A stretch of 64,000 nt of DNA from NCBI GenBank assembly GCA_016710885.1, contig JADJUC010000006.1, forward strand, positions 75,331 through 139,330, written 5' to 3'. Position numbers and translations under genes: made by a program. Source of the DNA: Candidatus Proximibacter danicus (GTDB lineage: Bacteria; Pseudomonadota; Gammaproteobacteria; Burkholderiales; Rhodocyclaceae). The notes beneath the pieces were generated by a model. It was not told the DNA's origin and searched no databases. It saw nothing but the letters and a program-made list of their open reading frames with translations. Shown in pieces: positions 19,908-27,654 of the stretch (its first letter is position 1; each line of letters begins with the position of its first letter).

Positions 19908-20233
19908 GCACCACACCACTTGCACCACGTAAGCGCCTGCGCCTCTATTCGCGGCTCGACGCACGCTTCGATGACCGCGACGAAGACCCGCGCGCCAGTC
20001 TCGTCAACCTCGTTGACGTCATGCTCGTTTTCGCCTGCGGCCTCTTGGCCGCGCTCGCCGCTGGCAGCCAGGCGGCATTGAAGCAACCGGTGCCGGTAGA
20101 GAAGGGGCGGGAAGTCGAGCAACCGGCCAGCGGCGCACAGGAAGCCGGCGCCGGCTACGACCGCGTCGGCGAAGTTTTCCGCGACCCGAAAACAGGTAAG
20201 CTGATCCTGATCGAACCCTCGGCAAAGAAATGA
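19904..20233 (+). CDS. DUF2149 domain protein, predicted ExbD-like partner
   Basis: A 109-residue protein with one transmembrane helix near residues 33-55. The helix begins NLVDVMLVF and holds an aspartate (Asp38) at the position of the proton-carrying aspartate in TolR/ExbD (compare NVVPYIDVMLVLL of the TolR in this window). The C-terminal half has the DUF2149 pattern GYDRVGEVFRDPKTGKLILIE. It overlaps both neighbours by 4 bp. Together with the preceding ExbB-like protein it is a plausible minimal proton-motive-force module dedicated to the CobN-like protein; this is inference. Confidence 0.85.
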   Translation: MSTTPLAPRKRLRLYSRLDARFDDRDEDPRASLVNLVDVMLVFACGLLAALAAGSQAALKQPVPVEKGREVEQPASGAQEAGAGYDRVGEVFRDPKTGKLILIEPSAKK

Positions 20234-21522
20234 AAACCGCCTGCCCCGCCCTTCTTGTCGCCGCCCCCGCCTCCGGGCAGGGCAAGACCACTATCGTCGC
20301 GGCGCTTGCCCGCTTGCATGCGCGGCAGGGACGCAAGGTGCGCGTCTTCAAGTGCGGACCGGATTTTCTCGACCCGCAGATTCACGCCATCGCCAGCGGC
20401 GCGCCGTGCCAGAACATAGACCTGTGGATGTGCGGCGAAGAGGATGCACGCTGGCGGCTGGCGGAAGCGGCGCGCGAAGCCGACCTGATCCTGATCGAGG
20501 GCGTCATGGGTCTGTTCGATGGCGATCCGTCGGCAGCGGAACTGGCGACGCGACTGGGCATCCCGATCCTGACCGTGATCGACGGCGCGGCGATGGCTTC
20601 GAGCTTCGGCGCCATTGCCTACGGCCTCAAGCACTATCGGCCGGGCACGCCGCTCACCGCTGCCTTCGCCAACCGCGTCGGCAGCGATTACCACGCCGAG
20701 TTGCTGAAGAAGAGCCTGCCCGACGACATCCGCTGGATGGGCCACCTGCCGCGCGACGATTTCGCCGCAATGCCGGAACGCCATCTCGGCCTGCTGCCGG
20801 CAGCGGAGATCGCCGACCTCTCCGAACGCCTTGACCGCATGGCCGATGCACTGGCGACAACCGAGGCGGCGCTGCTACCGCCGGCCGTTGAATTTGCCGA
20901 TGCGGCACGCCCCACGTTGCCGCCCCTGCTCGCCGGCACGACCATCGCCGTCGCCCGTGACGCCGCCTTCTGCTTCCTCTACCCGGCCAACCTCGATTGC
21001 CTGCAAGCCATGGGCGCGAACCTCGTCTTTTTCTCGCCGCTGGCCGATGCCGCATTGCCGACCTGCGACGCCGTCTGGCTCCCCGGCGGCTATCCGGAAC
21101 TGCACGGCAAGGCGCTGGCCACCAACCGCGCGCTGTGGGCCGCGCTGGCCAAGCATGTCGCCGCCGGCAAGCCCCTCTTTGCGGAATGCGGCGGCATGAT
21201 GGCGCTGTTCGAGACACTGGTCGACATCGACGGCAACGCGCACTGGATGGGCAGCCTCATTCCGGGCACAGTGACCATGCAGAAGAAGCTGGCCGCACTC
21301 GGCATGCAGGAAGTCGCGCTCGACGGCCACCCGCCGTTGCGCGGCCACACCTTTCACTATTCAAGTGCACAGGCTAAGCTGGAACCATTCACCAAGGCGA
21401 CCAGGAAGCAGGGGGCGAGCGAGGGTGAGCCGGTCTACCGGCAGGAAAACCTGACTGCGAGCTACCTGCACCTTTATTTTCCATCGAGCCCGGTGGCTGC
21501 CGCCGGGCTTTTCACGCCGTGA
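20230..21522 (+). CDS. cobB: Cobyrinate a,c-diamide synthase (CobB/CbiA)
   Basis: Cytoplasmic ATP- and glutamine-dependent amidation of the a and c side chains of (hydrogeno)cobyrinate. The 430-residue protein has an N-terminal dethiobiotin-synthetase-like P-loop (APASGQGKTTIVAAL), the FKCGPDFLDPQIH block and a C-terminal class I glutamine amidotransferase domain with the nucleophile in LFAECGGMMALFE. It overlaps the DUF2149 gene by 4 bp and is the last gene of the riboswitch operon. Its presence without the rest of the corrin pathway in the window suggests either that the other genes lie elsewhere or that imported or damaged corrinoids are re-amidated. Confidence 0.95.
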   Translation: MKTACPALLVAAPASGQGKTTIVAALARLHARQGRKVRVFKCGPDFLDPQIHAIASGAPCQNIDLWMCGEEDARWRLAEAAREADLILIEGVMGLFDGDPSAAELATRLGIPILTVIDGAAMASSFGAIAYGLKHYRPGTPLTAAFANRVGSDYHAELLKKSLPDDIRWMGHLPRDDFAAMPERHLGLLPAAEIADLSERLDRMADALATTEAALLPPAVEFADAARPTLPPLLAGTTIAVARDAAFCFLYPANLDCLQAMGANLVFFSPLADAALPTCDAVWLPGGYPELHGKALATNRALWAALAKHVAAGKPLFAECGGMMALFETLVDIDGNAHWMGSLIPGTVTMQKKLAALGMQEVALDGHPPLRGHTFHYSSAQAKLEPFTKATRKQGASEGEPVYRQENLTASYLHLYFPSSPVAAAGLFTP

Positions 21523-21624
21523 AACAATCTGGTTTTCCCGAATTGAAACTACTGTATTAACCTGTTTTTCATGAGAACTGCCTCGCGTATCATGCGAGCA
21601 CATCTCTCACCAAAGGAGGCACAC

Positions 21625-22512
21625 ATGAACAAGTTTCTCGCATTGGCGGCAGCCGTAGTCATCGGCTTCACGCTGAACGTCACCGATGCCGAGGCCGCCA
21701 AGCGGCTCGGCGGCGGTGGCTCCTCGGGCATGCAGCGTCAGGCAACGCCGCCGGCCAAGAACACGCAGGCAGCACCGGCACAGCAACAGCAGGGTGCCGC
21801 TGCCGCCGCGCCGGCCGCCCAGCCGAAGCGCTCGTGGCTCGGCCCCATCGCCGGTCTTGCCGCCGGCCTCGGCCTGGCGGCGCTGGCCTCGCACCTTGGC
21901 TTCGGCGAAGGCCTTGCCAACTTCATGATGATCGCCTTGCTGGCAGTCGCCGTTATTGCCGTGGTCGGCTTCTTCCTGCGCAAGCGGGCAGCCGCCGCTC
22001 AACCGCAGGGCATGCAGTACGCCGCAGCCGGTGCTGGTGCCGGTGGTAATGCACCACGCCCCGACTTCACGCCGGCCGGTGGCTCCTCGGGCGCCCCTGC
22101 AATCGCAGCGGGTGCAGCAGCTTCGACGGGCAGTGGCAACATCCCGGCCGACTTCGATGCTGAAGGTTTTGCCCGCAGCGCCAAGGTGAACTTCATCCGC
22201 CTGCAGGCCGCCAACGACGCCGGCAACCTCGACGACATCCGCGAATTCACGTCGCCGGAAATGTTTGCGGAGATCAAGATGGGCATCGACGAGCGCAAGG
22301 GTGCGAAGCAGGAAACCAACGTCACCGACCTCAGTGCTCAGGTATTCGATGTCGCCGAGGAGGCCAACCGCTATGTCGTCAGCGTGCATTTCAGCGGCTA
22401 CATCAGTGAGGATGGCGGCCCGGTCGAATCTTTCTCGGAGATCTGGCACATGATCAAGCCGACCGACGGCAGCCGCGGCTGGACCATCGCTGGTATTCAA
22501 CAAGTTCAGTAA
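21625..22512 (+). CDS. Tim44-like domain protein, exported
   Basis: A 295-residue protein. Residues 1-22 form a signal peptide or membrane anchor (MNKFLALAAAVVIGF). A low-complexity Gly/Ala/Gln/Pro stretch follows, then two hydrophobic segments (residues 70-115) and a C-terminal Tim44-like domain (from GFARSAKVNFIRLQAANDAGNLDDIREFTSPEMF to the end). The ATG at 21625 has a perfect AAAGGAGG site at 21612-21619; the longer in-frame reading lacks this. The function of bacterial Tim44-like proteins is not established. It is followed by a strong terminator. Confidence 0.88.
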   Translation: MNKFLALAAAVVIGFTLNVTDAEAAKRLGGGGSSGMQRQATPPAKNTQAAPAQQQQGAAAAAPAAQPKRSWLGPIAGLAAGLGLAALASHLGFGEGLANFMMIALLAVAVIAVVGFFLRKRAAAAQPQGMQYAAAGAGAGGNAPRPDFTPAGGSSGAPAIAAGAAASTGSGNIPADFDAEGFARSAKVNFIRLQAANDAGNLDDIREFTSPEMFAEIKMGIDERKGAKQETNVTDLSAQVFDVAEEANRYVVSVHFSGYISEDGGPVESFSEIWHMIKPTDGSRGWTIAGIQQVQ

Positions 22513-22533
22513 TCGTCAAACAGTCGCCAAACA

Positions 22534-22570
22534 AAAAAACGCCGGAGGGTTCGCCCCTCCGGCGTTTTTT
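22534..22570. terminator. Bidirectional rho-independent terminator
   Basis: A 16-bp perfect stem, AAAAAACGCCGGAGGG with CCCTCCGGCGTTTTTT, with a 5-nt loop. It has an A tract on one side and a T tract on the other, so it works in both directions. It separates the convergent Tim44-like (+) and PilZ (-) genes. Confidence 0.92.
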
Positions 22571-22621
22571 ATGCGCCCGGCAGGGCGCATTCACTTGATT
22601 GAATGGAGGCGCCGATAAACT

Positions 22622-22987
22622 TTACTCTTCGGTCACCAATGCTGACAGCTCGCGTTCAAGCAGCTTGGGATCGCCCAGATTGAGTTCGACGAGGCGACGC
22701 AGATGCGTTGCACTGTCGATGTCGAGGTTGCGGCAGATGAGGCCGAAGTAGATGCCCTCTATGTGGGCAACCGTGCCCTGCATGCGGATGGAAGCATCGA
22801 GTTCGCCAAGGCGCACGTGCAGGGTGCAATTGGTGCCGGTGGTGACCGAGTGGCCGGCTGGTAGACGGATCAGCGCGCCTTTGAGGGAAAGGTCGAGAAC
22901 GACAACTTCGTCGTGGCTTTGTGCGGTAATCAGTTCGCCCGGGGCATGAAAGGCGATGCGGGAAAACTGTCGGCGGTTGGTATTCAT
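22622..22987 (-). CDS. PilZ domain protein (cyclic di-GMP receptor)
   Basis: A 121-residue single PilZ domain. The c-di-GMP-binding signature is present as RRQFSR near residue 5 (RxxxR) and DLSLKGALI near residue 32 (D/NxSxxG). Such proteins relay c-di-GMP levels to motility, polysaccharide or other outputs. It is the last gene on the minus strand after queE, 31 bp downstream. A diguanylate cyclase is encoded at 31709-33144, but no direct link can be shown. Confidence 0.9.
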   Translation of the reverse strand: MNTNRRQFSRIAFHAPGELITAQSHDEVVVLDLSLKGALIRLPAGHSVTTGTNCTLHVRLGELDASIRMQGTVAHIEGIYFGLICRNLDIDSATHLRRLVELNLGDPKLLERELSALVTEE

Positions 22988-23018
22988 GCTGGGAAACTCC
23001 TCAAGCAGGACTAAGCAG

Positions 23019-23690
23019 CTACTTTCCCCGCATGTTACCCCAAAGCACTTTGTGCAGCTGCAGCTGGAAGCGTACGGGCAGCTTGTCGGCCAGGATCCAG
23101 TTGGCGAGGTCCGCCGGTTGCAGCGCGCCTTGCACGGGGGATAGTAATACCGGGCAAATTTCAGTCAGGCGATGTGCTGCAATCGTGCAGCATGCCCATT
23201 CGTAATCGGCACGGTCGGCGATGACGATTTTGACTTCGTCGCCGGCGCGCAGTTGCGGCAGATTCGTCCACAGGTTCTTGTCGCATTCGCCCGAGCCCGG
23301 CGCCTTGATGTCCATGATGCGTGCGACGCGTGGATCGACCCCGCCGATATCGAGTGCCCCCGATGTTTCCAGTGAAACATCGTAGCCGGCGTCGCACAGG
23401 GCGGTCAGCAATGGCAGGCAGTTCTTTTGCGCCAGCGGTTCACCGCCGGTGACGCAGATCGTACGGGTGCCGTGCTTCGCAGTTTCCGTGAGAATCTCGA
23501 CAATCGTTGTCGCGCTGCCGCCGGTGAAGGCGTATTCGGTGTCGCACCAGGTGCAGCGTAACGGGCACCCGGTGAGGCGAATGAAAATGGTCGGTAGTCC
23601 GACCCGGGTACTTTCGCCTTGAAGGGAAAAGAAGATCTCGCTGACGCGCAGTGAAACCTGCGTCAGCGAGGTGTCGTCCGTACTTGCCAA
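23019..23690 (-). CDS. queE: 7-carboxy-7-deazaguanine synthase QueE
   Basis: Radical-SAM enzyme converting carboxytetrahydropterin to 7-carboxy-7-deazaguanine in queuosine biosynthesis. The 223-residue protein has the cluster motif CPLRCTWC (CxxxCxxC), preceded by SLQGESTRVGLPTIFIRLTG, and the glycine-rich SAM contact VTGGEPLAQ. It follows cpoB with a one-base gap, the usual gene order downstream of the tol-pal cluster in proteobacteria. Confidence 0.95.
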   Translation of the reverse strand: MASTDDTSLTQVSLRVSEIFFSLQGESTRVGLPTIFIRLTGCPLRCTWCDTEYAFTGGSATTIVEILTETAKHGTRTICVTGGEPLAQKNCLPLLTALCDAGYDVSLETSGALDIGGVDPRVARIMDIKAPGSGECDKNLWTNLPQLRAGDEVKIVIADRADYEWACCTIAAHRLTEICPVLLSPVQGALQPADLANWILADKLPVRFQLQLHKVLWGNMRGK

Positions 23691-23691
23691 G

Positions 23692-24465
23692 CTACTTCTT
23701 CTTCAGGCGCTTGGCGGCAGCGTCGCCAGACGGTGTGCCCGGGTATTTGGATGCGAGCATTTCAAGCGTCTGCTTCGCGCCCTTGGCATCTCCCTGCTCT
23801 TGCTGGCAGGTGGAAATGTTGAGCATGGCATCCGGCGCTTTCGCATGGCTGCCCCAGCGCGCAACCACAGTCTTCTGCGCCTCGATGGCCTTCTTGCAGT
23901 CGCGCAATCCGTAGTACGAATTACCCAGCCAGTATTGGGCAGAAGGGGCGAGGTCGCTGTCTGGATGCTTTTTCACGAAAGCATCGAAAGCGGCAGCAGA
24001 GTCCTTGTATTTTCCAGCCTTGAAAAGATTGAGCGCCGCTTCGTATGCACGGGCCTCTTCTGCCGGATCGGCGGCTTTCTTCGGCCCAGCCTGACCGGAG
24101 GCCGCTGCCGCCGAATCGCCGCCAGCTTTGGTCTCCGTGCCGCCACCCGGCTCAAACTTGCGCAGCCGGCCATCAAGGTCGATATAGAAATCCTGCTGCC
24201 GCTTCTTCGTGTTTTCCAACTCGTAAGTCAGCGTTTCGACCTGCCCTCGCAGCTTTGCCATTTCGGCCTTCAAGGCCTCGATCTGATTCGACAGGTCGAG
24301 CTGAGCCCGACTTTGCGTCTCTATGCGCTCGTTGCTGCTCTTGCGCAGTTCAGCGATCTGACGGCGCGCTTCCTCGTCGTCAAACAGCGCCCAGGCTGGC
24401 GAGGCGGAAAACGCCCCGGCGGCACAGAGCGCAAGGGCGAGTGGGCGCGCGGTCAGGCGGGCCAT
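23692..24465 (-). CDS. cpoB: Tol-Pal system protein CpoB (YbgF)
   Basis: A 257-residue periplasmic protein with a signal peptide (MARLTARPLALALCAAGAFSAS), an N-terminal coiled coil for trimerisation (residues 30-90), a variable linker and C-terminal TPR repeats (AYEAALNLFKAGKYKDSAAAFDAFVKKHPDSDLAPSAQYWLG). It coordinates outer-membrane constriction with peptidoglycan synthesis at division. It starts 2 bp after the pal stop. Confidence 0.93.
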   Translation of the reverse strand: MARLTARPLALALCAAGAFSASPAWALFDDEEARRQIAELRKSSNERIETQSRAQLDLSNQIEALKAEMAKLRGQVETLTYELENTKKRQQDFYIDLDGRLRKFEPGGGTETKAGGDSAAAASGQAGPKKAADPAEEARAYEAALNLFKAGKYKDSAAAFDAFVKKHPDSDLAPSAQYWLGNSYYGLRDCKKAIEAQKTVVARWGSHAKAPDAMLNISTCQQEQGDAKGAKQTLEMLASKYPGTPSGDAAAKRLKKK

Positions 24466-24467
24466 GC

Positions 24468-24989
24468 TCAGAACTCGCCGTTATAGAGCATGTCGCCGCG
24501 ACGGTTCTTCGCCCAGCAGGACTCGCCCTGGTCGACGCAGGAAGGCTTTTCCTCACCGAGGCTGACTGACTCAACCTGCTCTTCGCGGACACCCATCAGC
24601 ATCAGGGCTTTTTTGACAGCATCGGCACGTTTCTGGCCGAGGGCGATGTTGTATTCGCGGCTGCCACGTTCGTCGGTATTGCCCTGGATCAGCATCTTGA
24701 ACTGGCGGTTTTCAGCGAGGAACCTGGCGTGCGCGGAGACCAGATCCTTGAATTCGGATTTGATCTCGAAGCTGTCGTAGTCGAAGTAAACGCTGCGCTT
24801 CGAAAGAATGCTCTTCGGGTCGGTGAGGACAGCCGGCAACTGGCTGCTGCCGACGCCGCCGGTGGTTACGGTGCGGACACCGTCGCGGCCCTCGACCGGG
24901 GCGCCGGATTGTTCCGCGCCGGTGTCGGGGGTGGAACTACAGCCGGCAATGAGCAGTGCCAGCAGCGCGGGGATGATCAGTTTGTTCAT
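24468..24989 (-). CDS. pal: Peptidoglycan-associated lipoprotein Pal
   Basis: A 173-residue outer-membrane lipoprotein. The lipobox LLIAGC places the lipidated cysteine at residue 17, and the C-terminal OmpA-like peptidoglycan-binding domain includes the VYFDYDSFEI and IQGNTDERGSREYNIALGQKRADAV segments. I chose the ATG at 24987-24989 with GGAGAA upstream; the 222-residue reading adds a non-coding extension. It lies between tolB and cpoB. Confidence 0.96.
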   Translation of the reverse strand: MNKLIIPALLALLIAGCSSTPDTGAEQSGAPVEGRDGVRTVTTGGVGSSQLPAVLTDPKSILSKRSVYFDYDSFEIKSEFKDLVSAHARFLAENRQFKMLIQGNTDERGSREYNIALGQKRADAVKKALMLMGVREEQVESVSLGEEKPSCVDQGESCWAKNRRGDMLYNGEF

Positions 24990-25023
24990 GTGTATTCTCC
25001 AGGAAGGGTAAGGATTTTTAAGA

Positions 25024-26301
25024 TTATTTCTGGTACGGGCCCCAGGCCGGTTCGCGTACGTCGCCGGCAGCAACCGAGAGACGTTGCTTGATACGGCCAT
25101 CGACCGAGACCGCGGAGAGGACGCCGCGGCCGCCAATTTCAGTGGCGATCAGGATCATGCGGCCGTTGGGGGCGAAGCTGGGGGATTCGTCCTTGTTCGA
25201 GTCAGTCAGTACCTGCACCTGCTTGCTGGCCAGATCCATCACGGCCAGGCGGAAACCACCGTCGCGGCGGCTGATGAAGGCCATGCTGCGACCATCCGGC
25301 GACAGGCGCGGCGTCACGTTGTAGCTACCCTCGAAGGTCACACGCTGCGGCGTGCCGCCGCTGGAGGAAACCCGGTAGATCTGCGGGCTGCCGCCACGGT
25401 CAGAGGTGAAATAGATGAACTGGCCGTCGGGGGAATACTGCGGCTCGGTGTCGATGCCCCCCGATGAAGCCAGGCGCTGCACGCCGGAGCCATCGGCGCC
25501 GACCGTAAACAATTGTGAGCCACCATCCTTGGTCAGCACGACGGCCAGCCTGCGGCCATCTGGCGACCAGGCTGGCGCCGAGTTCGAACCCTTGAAGTTG
25601 GCCGCAACGGTGCGCTTGCCGGTGGCCAGCGAGTGCACGTAAACCACGGGCTTCTTGTTCTCGAAGGAAACGTAGGCGAGGCGTGTCCCATCCGGCGACC
25701 ACGAAGGCGAAATGATCGGTTCCTTGGAAATCAGCGCCGCTTGCGCGTTCTGGCCATCGGCGTCGGCAATCTGCAGTTGGAAGCGGTTCACGCCGGCCTT
25801 TACTACATAGGCGATGCGCGTCGAGAAAACGCCCGGCTCACCGATCAGCTTTTCGTAGATGACATCGGCGATGCGGTGGCCGGCGGCACGCAGCAGCGGG
25901 GTCGAAGTGACAAAGGCGGCACCGGCGAGCTGTGCCTGCTTGTTGGTATCGTGCAGGCGGAAACGGGCTTCATGGCGCCCATCCGCTGTGGCACCAATGC
26001 TGCCGGCGGCAACGGCGTCGGCGCCGCGCGAGCGCGCGGCCGCGAAATCGATGCTGCTGGCTTCAGTCAGCGGCGATTGCGCCTGCTCGACCAGCTTGAA
26101 CAGGCCGGAACGCTCAAGGTCGCCGCGGACGACGGTGGTGATGGCGCGGGCCGAGCCGGCATCGCCGCCAAAATCTGCAATCGTGACGGGAATGCGGTTG
26201 GCGCCGGCGCCGGTCACTTCGATCGAAAGCTGTGCCTGCGCCGCGAGGCTGACCACAGCGCAGGTGCAGAACACGGCAAATTGACGGAAATTGCGGATCA
26301 T
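25024..26301 (-). CDS. tolB: Tol-Pal system beta-propeller protein TolB
   Basis: A 425-residue periplasmic protein with signal peptide (MIRNFRQFAVFCTCAVVSLAAQA), an N-terminal alpha/beta domain and a six-bladed propeller with repeated SPDG motifs (SPSWSPDGTRLAYVS, APAWSPDGRRLAV, EPQYSPDGQFIYF, TPRLSPDGRSMAF). It links Pal in the outer membrane to TolA. The ATG at 26299-26301 gives the natural signal peptide; the 449-residue alternative overlaps tolA. Confidence 0.96.
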   Translation of the reverse strand: MIRNFRQFAVFCTCAVVSLAAQAQLSIEVTGAGANRIPVTIADFGGDAGSARAITTVVRGDLERSGLFKLVEQAQSPLTEASSIDFAAARSRGADAVAAGSIGATADGRHEARFRLHDTNKQAQLAGAAFVTSTPLLRAAGHRIADVIYEKLIGEPGVFSTRIAYVVKAGVNRFQLQIADADGQNAQAALISKEPIISPSWSPDGTRLAYVSFENKKPVVYVHSLATGKRTVAANFKGSNSAPAWSPDGRRLAVVLTKDGGSQLFTVGADGSGVQRLASSGGIDTEPQYSPDGQFIYFTSDRGGSPQIYRVSSSGGTPQRVTFEGSYNVTPRLSPDGRSMAFISRRDGGFRLAVMDLASKQVQVLTDSNKDESPSFAPNGRMILIATEIGGRGVLSAVSVDGRIKQRLSVAAGDVREPAWGPYQK

Positions 26302-26341
26302 CGGGGGTGTTTCTCCGGGAAAAGCGTGATTATACCGATAC

Positions 26342-27142
26342 TTACTCTTCAAACGGCTTGTACTTGATTTCAAGCACGCGCTGGAAAAGCTCGGGTTGAT
26401 CGGGTTTCGGCAACGGTGACGATTTCAGGATAGCCCGCTCGATGGCGGCATCCAGATTCGTGTTGTTGCTGGATTTCTTCAGCCGCACCGAAATGACTTC
26501 GCCGGATGGCAGCTGGGTCACCTCGAAAATCGCCTCCGGGTTGCCCTGGATGGCTTGGGGCAAGACGGTATTGCCACGGATCTTGCCGCGAATCTTGCCA
26601 GCGTAGTCGGCCATGCCACGTGAGCGCGAAGCTGCTGCCTGTTCGGACCTCGCTTCACTCAAGGCGCGAGCTTCAGCATCGGCACGGGCGGTCTGTTGCT
26701 GCATGCGTTTCTTCTGGTCGGCCTGTTTCAGGTCGCGTTCCAGTTGTTCGCGGAAAGGATCGGTCCGGGGTTCTGGCTTGGGTTCGGGTTTTTTCGGTTC
26801 TTCCTTCTTCGGCGGCTCCGGTTTTTTGGGCTCATCCTTTTTTTTCTTGTCGTCCTTGGCCGAGTTGTCCGGCTTGGGGTCAGGTTTTGGCTCAGGTTTT
26901 GGTTCGATCTTCGGTTCTGGCTTGGGCTCGGGCTTTGGCTCAGGCCTGGCCGCCTCTGGCGGGGGTGGTGGCTGGCGCCCCGCCGGCACGCTGTCCCAGA
27001 GCTCCACCTCGACCGAGGCCGGGGGCTTGCTCTTCCACTGCACCCCCACAAACAGCGCAACGACCAGGGCGATATGGACACTCGCAGCGAGTGTCAGCGA
27101 TTTCCATTTTTCCTGATCGTTTTGCGGTTGGTCGAGGATCAT
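26342..27142 (-). CDS. tolA: Cell envelope protein TolA
   Basis: A 266-residue protein spanning the periplasm. It has an N-terminal transmembrane helix (SLTLAASVHIALVVALF, residues 14-36), a long low-complexity Pro/Glu/Lys region with tandem EPKPEPK-type repeats (about 26800-26960 in the DNA), a charged helical domain II and a C-terminal TonB-like domain (ISVRLKKSSNNTNLDAAIERAILKSSPLPKP). It connects the TolQR motor to TolB and Pal. The repeats make length variation between strains likely. It overlaps tolR by 4 bp. Confidence 0.94.
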   Translation of the reverse strand: MILDQPQNDQEKWKSLTLAASVHIALVVALFVGVQWKSKPPASVEVELWDSVPAGRQPPPPPEAARPEPKPEPKPEPKIEPKPEPKPDPKPDNSAKDDKKKKDEPKKPEPPKKEEPKKPEPKPEPRTDPFREQLERDLKQADQKKRMQQQTARADAEARALSEARSEQAAASRSRGMADYAGKIRGKIRGNTVLPQAIQGNPEAIFEVTQLPSGEVISVRLKKSSNNTNLDAAIERAILKSSPLPKPDQPELFQRVLEIKYKPFEE

Positions 27143-27540
27143 TGCTTGCGCACGGTCTCCAGCCCGACGCGCTTGACGTCCTGCTGCTTGATGCTGTCGA
27201 GCACGTCGAGTACCGCTTCGTAGCGGGCGTTCTTGTCCCCCGCGACCAGCACGGCCAGTTCCGGGTTCTTCGCCTGCTCGGCGCGCAGGTAACTCGCCAG
27301 GCCGGCCTTGTCGACGTTGCTGTCATTGCCTTTCGGGTCCTTGATGGCGATCGAGCCGTCGGACTTGACCATGACACGCGTCGGGTTGGTCGGTACCTGC
27401 GAGCTCTTCCCGGTCGTCGGCAGATCGACCGAACCCGTCGTCATCATCGGTGCGGCCACCATGAAGATGACCAACAGCACGAGCATGACGTCGATATAGG
27501 GAACGACGTTGATTTCGTTTTTCAGGCGGCGTGGACGCAT
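27139..27540 (-). CDS. tolR: Tol-Pal system protein TolR (ExbD family)
   Basis: A 133-residue inner-membrane protein. The single helix begins NVVPYIDVMLVLLVIFMVAAP, with the proton-carrying aspartate in YID, and the C-terminal periplasmic domain ends LDSIKQQDVKRVGLET. It pairs with TolQ to form the proton-driven motor acting on TolA. An unusual 111-bp gap containing an inverted repeat separates it from tolQ, whereas these genes normally nearly touch. Confidence 0.95.
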   Translation of the reverse strand: MRPRRLKNEINVVPYIDVMLVLLVIFMVAAPMMTTGSVDLPTTGKSSQVPTNPTRVMVKSDGSIAIKDPKGNDSNVDKAGLASYLRAEQAKNPELAVLVAGDKNARYEAVLDVLDSIKQQDVKRVGLETVRKQ

Positions 27541-27553
27541 TTCAAATCGCTTT

Positions 27554-27654
27554 TGAAAATGGACTGCGCGCCGCGAGGACGAGGCGGCGAGCGAGGCAGT
27601 GCAGGTCGTACGACGAGCGAGCCAACGAAGTCATCGCAAGCGCAGTCATTTTCA
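27554..27654. repeat. Inverted-repeat element between tolQ and tolR
   Basis: TGAAAATGGACTGCGC (27554-27569) is matched in inverse orientation by GCGCAGTCATTTTCA (27640-27654), differing only by one extra G. The inner part is imperfectly self-complementary and contains the palindrome GTCGTACGAC (27605-27614). The right arm includes the tolQ stop codon. In mRNA this folds into one long hairpin inside the tol operon. No ORF is evident. It resembles a small dispersed repeat or MITE; copy number elsewhere is unknown. Confidence 0.6.

Noticed and set aside
26800..26960. Tandem repeat in tolA as a CRISPR-like or mobile repeat
   Set aside because: It encodes the in-frame Pro/Glu/Lys-rich domain expected in TolA.
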